Of a DNA stretch of 64,000 nucleotides, positions 21,095-31,527 are shown piece after piece (the first letter of the stretch is position 1; every line of letters begins with the position of its first letter). This DNA is from Pycnopodia helianthoides (Eukaryota; Echinodermata; Asteroidea; Forcipulatida; Asteriidae), in the NCBI GenBank assembly GCA_032158295.1, contig CM063255.1:19303094-19367093 (forward strand), written 5' to 3'. Position numbers and translations under genes: made by a program. The notes under the pieces are model-generated. The model was not told the DNA's origin. It made no database searches and worked only from the letters and a program-made list of their open reading frames with translations.

Positions 21095-23740
21095 ATTGTT
21101 ACACAATCCACATTTACACACCTACACCTATGGAGTTATAGATAAGAAATCTTTGAGTGCAACACAGACAGACGACAACTGTTAACTGGTAATTTGCTTC
21201 ATGAAAGTTTATGTCAAGTTCAACCATAGAGCTGTATACAAACATCCATGTGCATATAAACACACAGCACTGGTTTTGCTTCATAATATTTGACATCCAT
21301 GGATGCACTGAGTCGAAAGTCCATGACGAAATAGTTTCTCTCTTTATTTGCCATTCAGCCAACAATAGGGTGTTATTGTACTTATCTGCTACGTGACTCT
21401 GGGAGTCAAAAACCTGTAAAGCAATTTGTCCCATCGCCATTTTAATGCATCTGCTCAGGTGTATCTGGAAAAAAGGTGGGGGAGGGAATTCAGCAAAAAA
21501 CAGAAGACTTCAGTACTGTACGCATAGCTAGGATAATTGACAGTGTTTACAGTGCAGAGTGACAAAGTGAGTACATACCACAAACTAATTCAACGTTGCT
21601 CTATATTCTTGGTTAAGATAGGCCTACATGTAATTGTTCATATATTTCCGCAATTACAAAAGTGTTGAGCTGGGTAGAAGAATTATTAATAGGCAGGCAA
21701 TAATTTGAAAACTAGTCACTCATTGAAAGAAATCAATACCAATGAAATATGATTTAACTCTATCGGTAGTGTATAATCCTGAGTGTCTTATCCAATAGAA
21801 AGGCGGAATATGAGTCATGGTCTTAGACAGAGCGGTGTCTGGGTGTTTTGTAGACTCACTGGTTTGAATTTAGAAACTCAATTTCATCTTCAGTTTACAT
21901 GTACCCTTGTGTATAGTCAGGGGATACTGGGTGTTTTCTTGACTCCTGGTTTGAATTTAGAATCTCTAAATAATTTTTCAAAAATATTTGGAAACTATTA
22001 GATGATATGTTTTTATAAAAACAAAGATTTGTATAAACAATGTTAATATTGTTAACTAAAAATATTTTTTCAAAAGGTTCTACAATATACATGTTTCCAT
22101 GTAAATCTTGGGTAGTTTTGGGGGTTTTATCAGGGTGATAAGCATTAGTTAGTTTACAGGATTCAAACTGGCCTCATGTCACGTGGCATACTTGATGTGT
22201 TAAGGGTTCAGATGTCTGCTTTAGAATGCCAGGGGTAGAGGGTTTGAATCCAACCCAAGGAGGTTGCCTGTGGATTTTTTTTCCGCATGACGTTGGCAAA
22301 GCACTGAGTACACAGTGCATATCACACATTATTGTACTTAAAATATTGTTTATAATCTAATGTTAGACAAAAATCAATTGTGATTTTCTTCCAAGTACCA
22401 AGTAGCACCAAGAAGTACAAATACTTTGGAAATCGAGTAAGAGTACAGGCCTCCAATACACAAGCACTTTAAAATCCAAGTAGAGGTTCCAACCGTCGAA
22501 TACAAGTAGGGCCTACTTAGATCTCAGAGTAGGATTATGAGTTTAAAAAGATGCACACTGAAAGTGCTTTTAAGTAAGCTAAATGCTGAATCTTTGTTTA
22601 CTGATATTTTTTGCTCTTTGGTATTTATTTCCAGATAAAAATGGCATCTTTAAACCCAGTAAAGATTTCAGCTCTAGAGAAAATCATCCAGGATCATCTG
22701 GAGTGCTGTATTTGCACTGACCAATACACAGAACCCAAACAACTAGACTGTCTTCACAGCTTCTGTAAACACTGTTTGCAGATATGCCAGACTACCAACT
22801 ACAAAGATGCAAAGATGCTCATTTGTCCTCTGTGTCGAAAGGAGACACAACTTCCTGGGAAAGGTGTTCAAGATCTTAAGACTAACTTCAATCTAACTAG
22901 TCTTGCAGTTGAACTTGAGCAGGTCAGCTCATCTGGAAACAGCAAGGTGATTTGTAAACTATGCGAAGAAGTAAACGAGGCAACACATTTTTGTTTTGAC
23001 TGCCCCACCATCATTTGTGCAAACTGTTACAAAGTGCACCAGAAAATTCCAACATCCTCAAGCCACACCGTAGCTACGTTAAAAGACATTAGTGATGGGA
23101 AGATTCCAATGAAACAGACAAAACAAAAACAACATCATGAATGCAAGATTCATGAAGGTGAAGTCATGTGGTTCTATTGTACAACATGTGATGTGATGAT
23201 TTGCCAAGCTTGTACTGTCATAGATCACTGTAAACCACAACATGAGTATATTGACTGCAACCAAGCCTCATCCACATATAAACAGTCATTGGCTCAACTC
23301 ATTACTCCCCTTGAAGAAATCCTGAAGAACCTTGACCAATCTCAAGCAACTGTCTCAACAATGAAAGACAACCTAGACATTGCAGTTGAGAGAACCATGA
23401 CAGAGGTGAAGAACAAAGCTGAAGAGATCATGGCTGAGGTAAAAGCTCAAGAGACTCGCATCACGGATGAATTAAAAACCATCCACAAAGATCGTAACAA
23501 GAAATTGGAGGAATTTGAGCAAACACTGAGTGTAAACTCACAGCAAATACAGCAATCACTGCAGACTGCCAAACATGCCAGCAACAATTCATCAGCTCCT
23601 GACTTCCTTGCACTCTATCCTACAATCAGTAAGGACCTGACTTTACTCAGAGATCAAAATCAACCCAAGATTGATTCCTCTCTCTCCAATCTGAGATTTA
23701 AGCCAGGGGTTTGTGACATCACCCTTGGTAATCTTATTAG
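21095..23740 (+). repeat. Segmental duplication, block B (paralogous to 12315-15613)
   Basis: Collinear with block A and offset by roughly 8 kb. It contains only one full and one partial unit (21830-21970) of the 95-bp repeat that is amplified in block A, and it lacks the twin palindromes. The TRIM coding part is the best-conserved section. Confidence 0.85.
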
Positions 23741-26597
23741 GCCGGAACCAAGGTGGGAGATTGGTTTGGAGTATGATGAAGGAATCAATGGGGCTAGGGA
23801 TATTGATGCCTCTGTACCTGGGGATAAGATGGCAGTGGCAGACCACAATAATAGAAGAGTGGTAATCAGTGACACTGAGGGACACCAGAAGAATACTATC
23901 CAATTAGCACATTGTAAGTTCCTTACAAAGTCATTTAGTTAGAAGTGTAAGGCGTGACATCCTTTTAGACCTGGTTCCAAATTCCCCCAGTGTTGGCCTT
24001 AAGTTGCTTCGGTCACTAAAGCATATCGCTTAAGAGGCCTGTGGTTTCTGGCTCTGGTTTCACACAAAATCCCATAACAATAGAGCAATCCAGCCAGCCA
24101 GAAGAAAAACCACATGCCCAATCTCTGCAGCAACTGTGATAGCTTCTATTGTCAAGTGCACTACCACGGATTAGCGCTATTCAATTGCTTCTTTTGTTGA
24201 GCTTAACTATAACTCTCAAGAGCCAGGGTGTTCTCTGGACTTCTTAATCCCTACTCCTCCAGTACTGTTTAAACTTCTCTTCAACCAAGTAAAGACCAGG
24301 TAAGCAACCCAGAGTTAAAAAAAGGGTTTCTAAATGGATGTCACGCCTAAAGTTGTTGTAAGTCCCAGTTCAACCAATGTTAAAGTACTCTTGATTGGTT
24401 ATTAGGGTGACAGTCAAAGAGTAGTCCATGAAAATAAGTAGCAAATCCTGTTCAAGACTACAATCACAATTGAGAAATTGTTATCAAACGTTGACTAAAG
24501 TCATCCGCTCATTCATTAAAATGATGTTGACAAATCAGACCAAAGGCCTATTTTTGATAAATAAGAGGTTTACATATAGTAAACATGTACATGTTTGTCA
24601 TAAAAATAATTGGTGTATGTCACACTACTTACCTGTAGGACAACGCAATTTGCACGTTCCCATTAACAGCAGGTAATTACTGCTAAGAATTTTGTACATC
24701 ATACAATAGCGCCCTCTGCCATTACCCACATGGCTCAACAGCATGAACACCTTGTGAGCTTCCGCTTTTCTCTTAATTAGGCAGGTCGGGTATGATATTT
24801 TAGTAAAATTTTATTAATCGTTGTGGGACCGTTATTGCCAAAAATACAAACATTTTTAAAGTTGAACATGGCAAGTTTTAGAGATGTTACTCATTCATAC
24901 GAGAAGTTTAACCAAAAGATATGAAATATTTGGGGAGAACGGGCTTTGTCGCTGCCGGGGGGAAAGAGTTCTACACCTGGACAACCCAAGCTCATGGGAG
25001 ACTCCACCACTAGCACTAGCAGTCTCCCACCCAGCACCCACAACCAAGATAGACCATGGGTGCTGGCGAGGGAAGGGGACCTGAAAGGGTATTCTTTCCC
25101 ACCTACTCTGCACGGAACCACCCAATGAAAGGGAAACTCTGGCAAGTCTAAAGTAAGATCATATTCCCGTGCCAGAGTTAACCCCCAAAAAGGATGGCAG
25201 GATAAGCGTAGCTCCAAAATGAGCTTCGCCCCACCCTCCACTTCACCTCCAAGCACTGGGCAGTCTGAAGTGACTAGCCTCCTCAGTTCAGGTGATAAGC
25301 TCTTCAAAACCCCACCTAGCATCGGGACAAAATTTGGTACTAGTCCTCGTACCAGACAGTGACCACCGGTCCCGAGCTTGGTGCGCGGCAACCGGACCTG
25401 TTTGGAGTGTCGCAGTGCGAGCCGCCAGAGGGGACACTCGGGCTTGCTGACTCTGCTCCTTTTCGCTCTGCAGGTTAAGCCTCCTTTACCTTTGGGTCTT
25501 GGTAGTTTTCGTGACTGCCTAAACAGGTGCACAAGCCGCGCAGACTCAACCATTCCCCAGACAACAATGGCCTCAATCTTGTTGTTGTGCCATGGCATTG
25601 CCCCCTGTATTTGGAGGGGGAGGGGCTGGGGTAAATGACATGGCCACCGCCCATTGTCAGACCAAAGGGAGGCCGCCTTCGAGCCTTTGTGGAGTCTGTG
25701 GGTGTTACTGCCCCCAATCGGTGGGTGCTTGATACACTCAGTCACGGTTACGCATAGAAGTTTTCAAACTCTTAGTTGTAATTTCTTGCAGATAATGGGA
25801 ACATGCAAATGTAGTTGCATGCTTTTTATGTAGGTATTCATACGTACACCCAACCCACACTCCTTTGGGGGATATTCGTATTCCACTGTACATTGTAGGC
25901 AGGGGTGGTTGTAAACATTTTGCAATTGTATTGAATCATATCCATTTGTTTCTCAGGCCCATTGGCTGTTGCAGCATTCCAGAATCGGTTAGTGGTTGCA
26001 GATAACAGCAACTCTGTCAAGATGTACAATATGAATGGCACAAAGAGATTTGAATTCTACACAGTGCCTCATAGTGAAGTTGGCAAGACAGCAGTCGGCC
26101 TCAGCAGTGTAGCAGTCATGAATGATACAATCATTGTGGGGGATGTGAAGAGGTCAGTTATAACCAAACACAGCTCCAGTGATGGTTCACTCATAGACAC
26201 CATTTCAGTTCAGACAAAACCTTACTACTTGGCCACTGACAGCAATGATAGAGTTGTCCTCAGTGGGTGGAATCAACCACATGTCAACATTGTTGGTGAT
26301 GATGGTGCTGTGCTAGTCACTATCAAGCCAACCATCAATGACCATCAAGTAAGATACTGCAGAGGTGTATGCATTGACAGCTCAGCTATCTACATTGCAG
26401 TGCAAAATATGGATTACAACACTGGTCATGTTCATCAGTATGACACTGAGGGTAGATTTCTTAGCTGTATCGCTCAGGGTCTGTACAATCCATGTGGAAT
26501 TTCATTGACATCAGATGGGCAGCAGCTGGCAGTGGCAGACTGGAAATCTGTGAAAATGTATATTACACCCTCCAAAATTGACCCTATTTGGGTATGA
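22641..26597 (+). CDS. TRIM copy B: intact RING/B-box1/B-box2/coiled-coil/NHL-like propeller E3 ligase
   Basis: Predicted E3 ubiquitin ligase, two coding exons: 22641-23913 and 25957-26597, about 637 residues. The start ATG follows a TTTATTTCCAG acceptor at 22634. Exon 1 ends at a GTAAGT donor (23914) in phase 1; exon 2 follows TTTCTCAG, and the joined codon restores Cys in a continuous propeller (QLAHC then PLAVAAFQN). Domains: C3HC4 RING at residues 22-65, B-box1 about 105-135, B-box2 about 168-202, coiled coil about 210-330, then an NHL-like propeller from about 385 to the end (repeated AVADHN, LVVADNSN, VAVMNDTIIVGD, LAVADWKSVKMY). This is the architecture of the TRIM2/3/56-like group that is expanded in echinoderms and other marine invertebrates. 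There are no internal stops or frameshifts, in contrast to copy A and the minus-strand paralogue. Orthology to a particular vertebrate TRIM cannot be claimed. Confidence 0.9.
23914..25956 (+). other. Phase-1 intron of TRIM copy B
   Basis: GTAAGT donor at 23914 and TTTGTTTCTCAG acceptor at 25956, length 2043 bp. It separates the coiled coil plus first propeller strands from the rest of the propeller. It hosts the DIRS-like fragment listed separately. Confidence 0.85.
24900..25775 (+). mobile_element. Degenerate DIRS-like (tyrosine-recombinase) retroelement fragment in intron
   Basis: A GC-rich island inside an AT-rich intron. In the plus frame ending near 25760 one reads GGRLRAFV followed by NRWVLDTLSHGYA and then a stop. 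This matches the conserved start of the DIRS/Ngaro reverse-transcriptase region, where a GGRL..F block precedes W(V/L)L...GY. Upstream, a Ser/Thr/Pro/Lys-rich frame (about 24946-25370, interrupted by stops) fits the Gag C-terminus. No RT catalytic motif or recombinase remains. The 284-codon minus-strand frame over the same DNA has no recognisable domain and is treated as antisense. The call rests on motif memory only. Confidence 0.45.
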
Positions 26598-26682
26598 CTT
26601 GGAGTATGACTTGAGCTAGTGTAATTCCCATCATTAACACAGTGTTGGGTTCTTAAAGACTAATTCCTTTCTCCTAAGGATG

Positions 26683-26688
26683 AATAAA
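26683..26688 (+). terminator. Polyadenylation signal of TRIM copy B
   Basis: AATAAA 86 bp after the TGA-side end of the coding exon (stop at 26597). A T/G-rich stretch follows. Confidence 0.65.
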
Positions 26689-27059
26689 CAAGGTTATCTC
26701 ATATTCCTTGTTTCAGCTTGTTCAACTTGTTCTTGAAGTTTCTTATTCCCTATGACGGATGTGGGTTGTGGGTGTTTCTTAGAAAGTTGGAAGACTTTGT
26801 GTTTAAATTCGGTCTTTTGGCAATCCGCTAGGCATTCTGACTCGGGCTGTCCTACTGCTTAGACATGCAGTTAGAATCGCCACTGTTGATGTGCTGAGAC
26901 CAAACAACTCTTTTATTTCAACCATAGGTGAGTTGAAAAAGTCCATCTTTCTTAGGAACCTAAGTAGTAATATTTAGGGGTTAATCTTTGTTGATTTATA
27001 TTATCTATAGTGGTTATGACGTTTGCTTTCCTAGTGAACGGATTGAGTTAATCATAAAC

Positions 27060-27245
27060 TGCGCCAATAAAGTATCTAAACACTTACAAATGGTCAGATA
27101 TATTGGAACCTCAAATAGTATGCAGAACATTATTAATTAATCCGATGCGCATTGTGATACCTCTGTTGTTGCGCTACGATGTTGTTTGGCAGATTAATGG
27201 GTACTTGGGTGGCTTAAGGTCGAATTTCAAAAATTGCAAAAGCCC
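27060..27245 (-). repeat. R1 repeat, inverted partial copy
   Basis: The reverse complement of 10910-11112 is recognisable here (GCGCCAATAAAGTATC, ACACTTACAAATGGTCAGAT, ACCTCAAATAGTATGCAGAA, AAGGTCGAATTTCAAAA). Together with the adjacent direct copy it makes a head-to-head arrangement. Confidence 0.75.
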
Positions 27246-28410
27246 TTATTCAAGCAAGACGTATCCTTGCCGTTCAGGACAGTGATGGAGGACACACTAA
27301 GTATTGAGGACCATCTTCAGGATATCAGCAGTTACAGTTTATAAGATAAAAGCAGAGTGTATACCTTTAAACAGTGAAGTTAGAAGTCGGGGGAGCTACT
27401 GCAATAAATTTCATGGTTAAGTAAACAGAACAAATTTGTGTCCTTTGTCTTGATTTTGTCTTTGTGTGATGCTTGTGCGTTTTCCCTTTTGGAATTGGGG
27501 TGAATAGGGGCTTTTGCAACTTTTGAAATTCGACCTTAACCTTGCGAGCCACAACGGGGAGCCTCCGGAAGGCACTTTTTTTCCTTTTTTTAATTACTGA
27601 AAAATGTTTGGGCCAATTCCGCTGAAACTACATGGAACCCTCAATGAAACCCTCTAGTTTGACATTCTAAAGTCACTTTTAACATTGCGCGCTATGTACA
27701 GGTCAGGCAAATTTTGGAATAGCCTGGACTCCAGCCGAACCTTATTCATTTGTGTAGAAAGTATAAGCCCATTGTAGTGTGTGCAGATCTAATCACCTTG
27801 AGTTTTTTTGCAGCTAGGCTAGCAAAGCTCAATGCTATGAGTCATCCTAGTCCAGTGACAGGTTGTAAATAAACAGCAGTTCCCACAGGTGCTGTCTACT
27901 ACTGTTTTATGTCCATGTTTCAGACGACTGTTTGATGTACTGCTCATATTGTATGGCAGTTACTGTACAACAAGAAATCGTGTAGGCCCTACTGTACTTA
28001 TAAGAAGTGGCAGTTACTGTTAAAAAAATCATGTGAACCAACCTATAAATTGCCTGAATGCTTCAATCCTTTCTAGGTGTGTCCAGGGGGACCTCCATTC
28101 ATCTATATAGACCCTTAGAAAAGGGATTGTGTCATCCAAACAATGTTATATACGCTTATTAAGAAACTGCCTTCTGTGAGCTCCCCCTTTGCTGCATGAG
28201 GACATTCAAGGGGGTGCTGCTCGCAGGGTTAAGCCACTCAAGTGCCCATAAATCCGCCAAACAACATCGCAGCGCAACAATAGAGGTGTCAAAATGCGCG
28301 GACGATAACTGTGAATCAAATTATTTAATTATTTTTTTGCATACTATTTGATGTTCCGATAAATCTGACCATTTGTAAGTGTTTAGATACTTTATTGGCG
28401 CAGTTTATTA
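27246..28410 (+). repeat. R1 repeat, direct copy split by an insertion
   Basis: 27250-27539 matches 10640-10935 and 28233-28410 matches 10938-11115. The break falls exactly at a TTAA duplicated on both sides of the inserted element. Confidence 0.85.
27540..28228. mobile_element. piggyBac-type non-autonomous element with TTAA target duplication
   Basis: The 689-bp insert is bounded by CCTTGCGAGC at its left end and GCTCGCAGGG at its right end (inverted repeats with one mismatch) and flanked by TTAA at 27536-27539 and 28229-28232. The paralogous R1 copy at about 10930 has an uninterrupted CTTATAAGCC at this point, giving an empty site. CCYTG termini plus a TTAA duplication are the signature of piggyBac; Kolobok also uses TTAA. 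No transposase frame inside, so it is a MITE. Confidence 0.75.
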
Positions 28411-29036
28411 TTGGTTTTCACAACTAGCAAGGATTGAATGTGATCTTTGGACATCCAGTTCTTTTCAAGTATTTTTATGGGAATCAGTTCATATAATTTG
28501 TGCATTGTTGCTAGAGGAAAGGACAGGTTGACCAGTATGTTAGGGTTTGTAGTTTAAGATGAATGTTACCTTTCTTTCTTGAGAGTTTGGATAATTTATG
28601 GTTCACACCATGAATTTAATTGCAACAGCTTGATATCGTTTTTAACCAACTTATTATTTTTTTTCCTTACAATGGGTTGTTTTGATATTTAGTCACATTT
28701 ATTGAATTTACTTTTGTTTAGTTTTTTTTAGTTATAGATCACAAATATAGCAGATATTGATATGCACTTAGATTGTCCTTAATATTGTAGCATGCTACAG
28801 TCAGATTGGTCATACAAAATGATGATTTCATTCGTAAGCGTTTTTGGATTGAATAATGTTCAGACAATTCTTTGCTAGTTTTTGTTGAGAAAACAAAATT
28901 GACTGTGATAGACTTTCCTTATGAAATCTTATAGGAGTTGTCATATTTTATTCAGTGGTTATTGTTGGGAAGAGTGTTTCATGATTCAGGTTCAGTTGAT
29001 ATTCTCTTTTGCTTCATATTCATGTTTTTTATTAAA
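28411..29036. other. Intergenic, nothing recognised
   Basis: Very AT-rich, without a repeat shared elsewhere in the window or a coding signal. Confidence 0.4.
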
Positions 29037-29275
29037 CGTCGCATCCCCTCAAGGTGATCCCGTGGCTGCCGCTTCCCAGGTTGTATTGTAAACTTGGGTG
29101 TGATCCCTGGCTACACAGCAGTTAACGGTTGCATGGCTTCTGACTGGCACCTTGAACAAAGATATTGACAAAATAGGGAGACCGCCAACATAGGGCTAGA
29201 TAGCTCAGTTGGTAGAGCGCCGGTACGTTAATCCTTTGTTCAACCCCAAACTAAATTAATTCTTTTGAGAGTTAT
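29037..29275 (+). mobile_element. tRNA-derived SINE copy S2, internally deleted
   Basis: Starts GTCGCATCCCCT and follows the consensus through GTGATCCCTGGCTAC, GGCTTCTGACTGGCACC, GGCTAGATAGCTCAGTTGG and CCGGTACGTTAATCC. It then jumps directly to TTTGTTCAACCCC, so the B-box half of the tRNA-like head is deleted and the copy is probably transcriptionally dead. Confidence 0.8.
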
Positions 29276-29639
29276 TATTGATTTGGTTACTTCGTTCTTA
29301 TCATAGTATACGTGGAGATTTGGTTTTGGTGAAATATAAGATCAGACTGTTATTCATCGACCTCGTATTCATTATTTAATCATATTTATTAAAATTTGTC
29401 GTACCCTTAAACCAGTTACACACATTACGGGATCCTATCTTCCAGGTAATGCATAAACAACAAGTTGTGAGTAGAAATTAGTGTTTGTAGAAAGAAACAC
29501 TAGGTGTTTAGATATCCTTTGGGTCAGTGTTGTGTTAATGTGTGAACTATTTATTAAGATCGATGAAAGCTTTTGAAATTTCACAGAAAGTTAAGTGTAA
29601 ATCTAATACATTTACACAAGGAAATAAATGCAACCAGAA

Positions 29640-30425
29640 GACAAGGTCAATTGAGGTCAAATTCTAATTAGCGTTTGTTTATTTTTGGGAGCCCTTTCTG
29701 ATGACACATAGATTGTAAAAAACATTGTTTACACGGTTCTTGAGTTATGATTTTTTTCAAATATTAAACAATTTGTTTGTAATTTATTTCAATTTGTGAT
29801 GACGTCATTATGATGTCATGAAAGCAGTGTATTCTACAAGTGATGAGCTAACTATGCGCGAAGTCTGAAGGTTATGTGATTGTGGGAAGTGTGTCTTTGT
29901 TGGCTGACAAAAATGCTCACATTTGGATTAGACTAACAGCCCATAGAGCCTTGCTCTTTTCACAGCCTAATGCCAAAACGGGCTTCGTGGACTTTGCGAT
30001 CAGTGGAGTGGACCAGCCCGCCACTGTGCTTTTGCACTATACACAGTTTAAACGCAGGTCACATACATAGGCTTTTGCGTCCGATTTCGACAAGAAGTAA
30101 AGGTCAAATTGGTATTATTTTTGTGCAAAGGTTTGTGAAGGCTCAAGGACCTACAATCTGATGTAAAAATTTTGATTAAAGAATAAGGAGTTCTTGAGAT
30201 ACAAATTTTTAAACTTCCGTTGTGAACCAGAAGTCAAATGGGGTCACACTTTGTGTAGCATTTTTTAAGTTCTTGAAGACCACTCCAATGACGTATAGAT
30301 TGTAATTATCCATTGTGTCGTGCATGAGTTATGTTTTTTTTTTCAAATGTTAAACTTTTATTCAATGTAATTCAACACCTGATGGCGTCATCATGATGTC
30401 ACAACTTCTCCTGAAACGTAAAGTT
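29640..30425. repeat. Dispersed repeat modules with TGACGTCAT core
   Basis: Two related segments: 29690-29820 (TGATGACGTCATTATGATGTCATG near its end) and 30100-30400 (ACACCTGATGGCGTCATCATGATGTCACA). Both also carry an ATAGATTGTAA..A/TTG and a 'TTGAGTTATG' module. Same family as 6.5, 16.8, 53.8-54.5, 55.9 and 59.9 kb. The small ORFs at 29876-30161 are unassigned. Confidence 0.5.
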
Positions 30426-30440
30426 ATACTTTAACTTTAT

Positions 30441-30700
30441 AGTATGGGGGTTGAACAAAGAAAAATTGACTAGAGCGGGATTTGAACCAACGACCTCCGG
30501 ATTAACGTACCGGCGCTCTACCAACTGAGCTATCTAGCCCTATATTGGCGGTCTCCCTATTTTGTCAATATCTTTGTTCGGGGGTGCCAGTCAGAAGCCA
30601 TACAACCGTTAACTGCCGTGTAGCCAGGGATCACACCCAAGTTTACGATACAACCTGGGAAGCAGCAGCCACGGGATCACCATTAGGGGATGCGACTTTT
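30441..30700 (-). mobile_element. tRNA-derived SINE copy S3 (full length)
   Basis: On the minus strand it starts GTCGCATCCCCTAATGG, contains the tRNA-like head at 30539-30468 (7-bp acceptor-like stem GGCTAGA/TCTAGTC, D arm GCTC..GAGC, B-box GGTTCAAATCC), and ends in CTTTGTTCAACCCCCATACT. Sequence is essentially identical to S4 and S5 over shared parts, so insertion or duplication was recent. Confidence 0.85.
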
Positions 30701-30712
30701 TCAATTTAAATG

Positions 30713-30955
30713 TCAAGTAATAAACCACAAGGGAAACTGACTGGGTAAATTTCAAATAGTATGGGGGTTGAACAAAGAAAAATTGACTAGAGCGGGATTT
30801 GAACCAACGACCTCCGGATTAACGTACCGGCGCTCTACCAACTGAGCTATCTAGCCCTATATTGGCGGTCTCCCTATTTTGTCAATATCTTTGTTCGGGG
30901 GTGCCAGTCAGAAGCCATACAACCGTTAACTGCCGTGTAGCCAGGGATCACACCC
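30713..30955 (-). mobile_element. tRNA-derived SINE copy S4
   Basis: Tandem to S3 on the minus strand. Its 3' tail (minus sense TTTCCCTTGTGGTTTATTACTTGA) begins at 30713, tRNA-like head at 30856-30785, 5' end truncated at GTGTGATCCCTGG. Positions 30713-30907 are the exact reverse complement of 30978-31172. Confidence 0.85.
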
Positions 30956-30956
30956 C

Positions 30957-31172
30957 GTTGGTTCAAATCCCGTTCGACTGGCACCCCCGAACAAAGATAT
31001 TGACAAAATAGGGAGACCGCCAATATAGGGCTAGATAGCTCAGTTGGTAGAGCGCCGGTACGTTAATCCGGAGGTCGTTGGTTCAAATCCCGCTCTAGTC
31101 AATTTTTCTTTGTTCAACCCCCATACTATTTGAAATTTACCCAGTCAGTTTCCCTTGTGGTTTATTACTTGA
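30957..31172 (+). mobile_element. tRNA-derived SINE copy S5, inverted relative to S4
   Basis: Begins with a stray GTTGGTTCAAATCCCG block (a B-box fragment), then CTGGCACCCCCGAAC, the tRNA-like head at 31029-31100, and the tail to ACTTGA. The head folds as a 72-nt cloverleaf with a GTT in the anticodon position, but position 33 is C and stems contain mismatches. With near-identical copies nearby it is a SINE head rather than a tRNA gene. Confidence 0.85.
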
Positions 31173-31209
31173 CTTTAACTTTATGTCAGCTTTTGAGTTG
31201 AAACAAGCT

Positions 31210-31527
31210 TCACAACTGTGGACAATCGCCACGCAGAAGAAGAAAAAACAACACAAAAAACGAACAACCAAACAGCATACATTGTTTCCGATTTTCCAAG
31301 TATGATGCTAACCAAGTGCGAGCTGTACCACCAATACCATATATTAAATTAAGATGTTGAATGAGAATATTAAGGTCAATGGTGTTAAATGCAGCAGAGA
31401 AATTACGCAGCACTAGGAAGGCTTCAAAACCTTTGTCTACGGCGAGAAAAGGATCATTTTTAACCTGTAACAATGCAGTTTCTGTAGAGTGATACTGACG
31501 ATGAGGTGATTGTGTCTCAGAGAACAA
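31210..31527 (-). mobile_element. Non-LTR (CR1/Jockey-like) reverse transcriptase fragment
   Basis: The minus-strand frame reads HSTETALLQVKND, AVDKGFEAFLVL, FSAAFNTIDLNIL and GIGGTARTWLASYLENR, the conserved order of RT blocks up to just past motif A in CR1/Jockey/L2-group LINEs. In motif A the usual catalytic Asp position (D-x-S-A-A-F-D) is Asn in both acidic places, so the fragment is inactive. No endonuclease or rest of RT nearby. It begins 38 bp after SINE S5. Confidence 0.8.

Noticed and set aside
24891..25745. 284-codon minus-strand frame in the TRIM B intron
   Set aside because: No recognisable domain; the plus strand of the same DNA carries DIRS-like motifs, so it is probably an antisense frame in GC-rich DNA.
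31029..31100. tRNA-Asn-like cloverleaf (also at 30785-30856 and 30468-30539)
   Set aside because: C at position 33, stem mismatches, and embedding in several near-identical longer units show it is a SINE head, not a tRNA gene.
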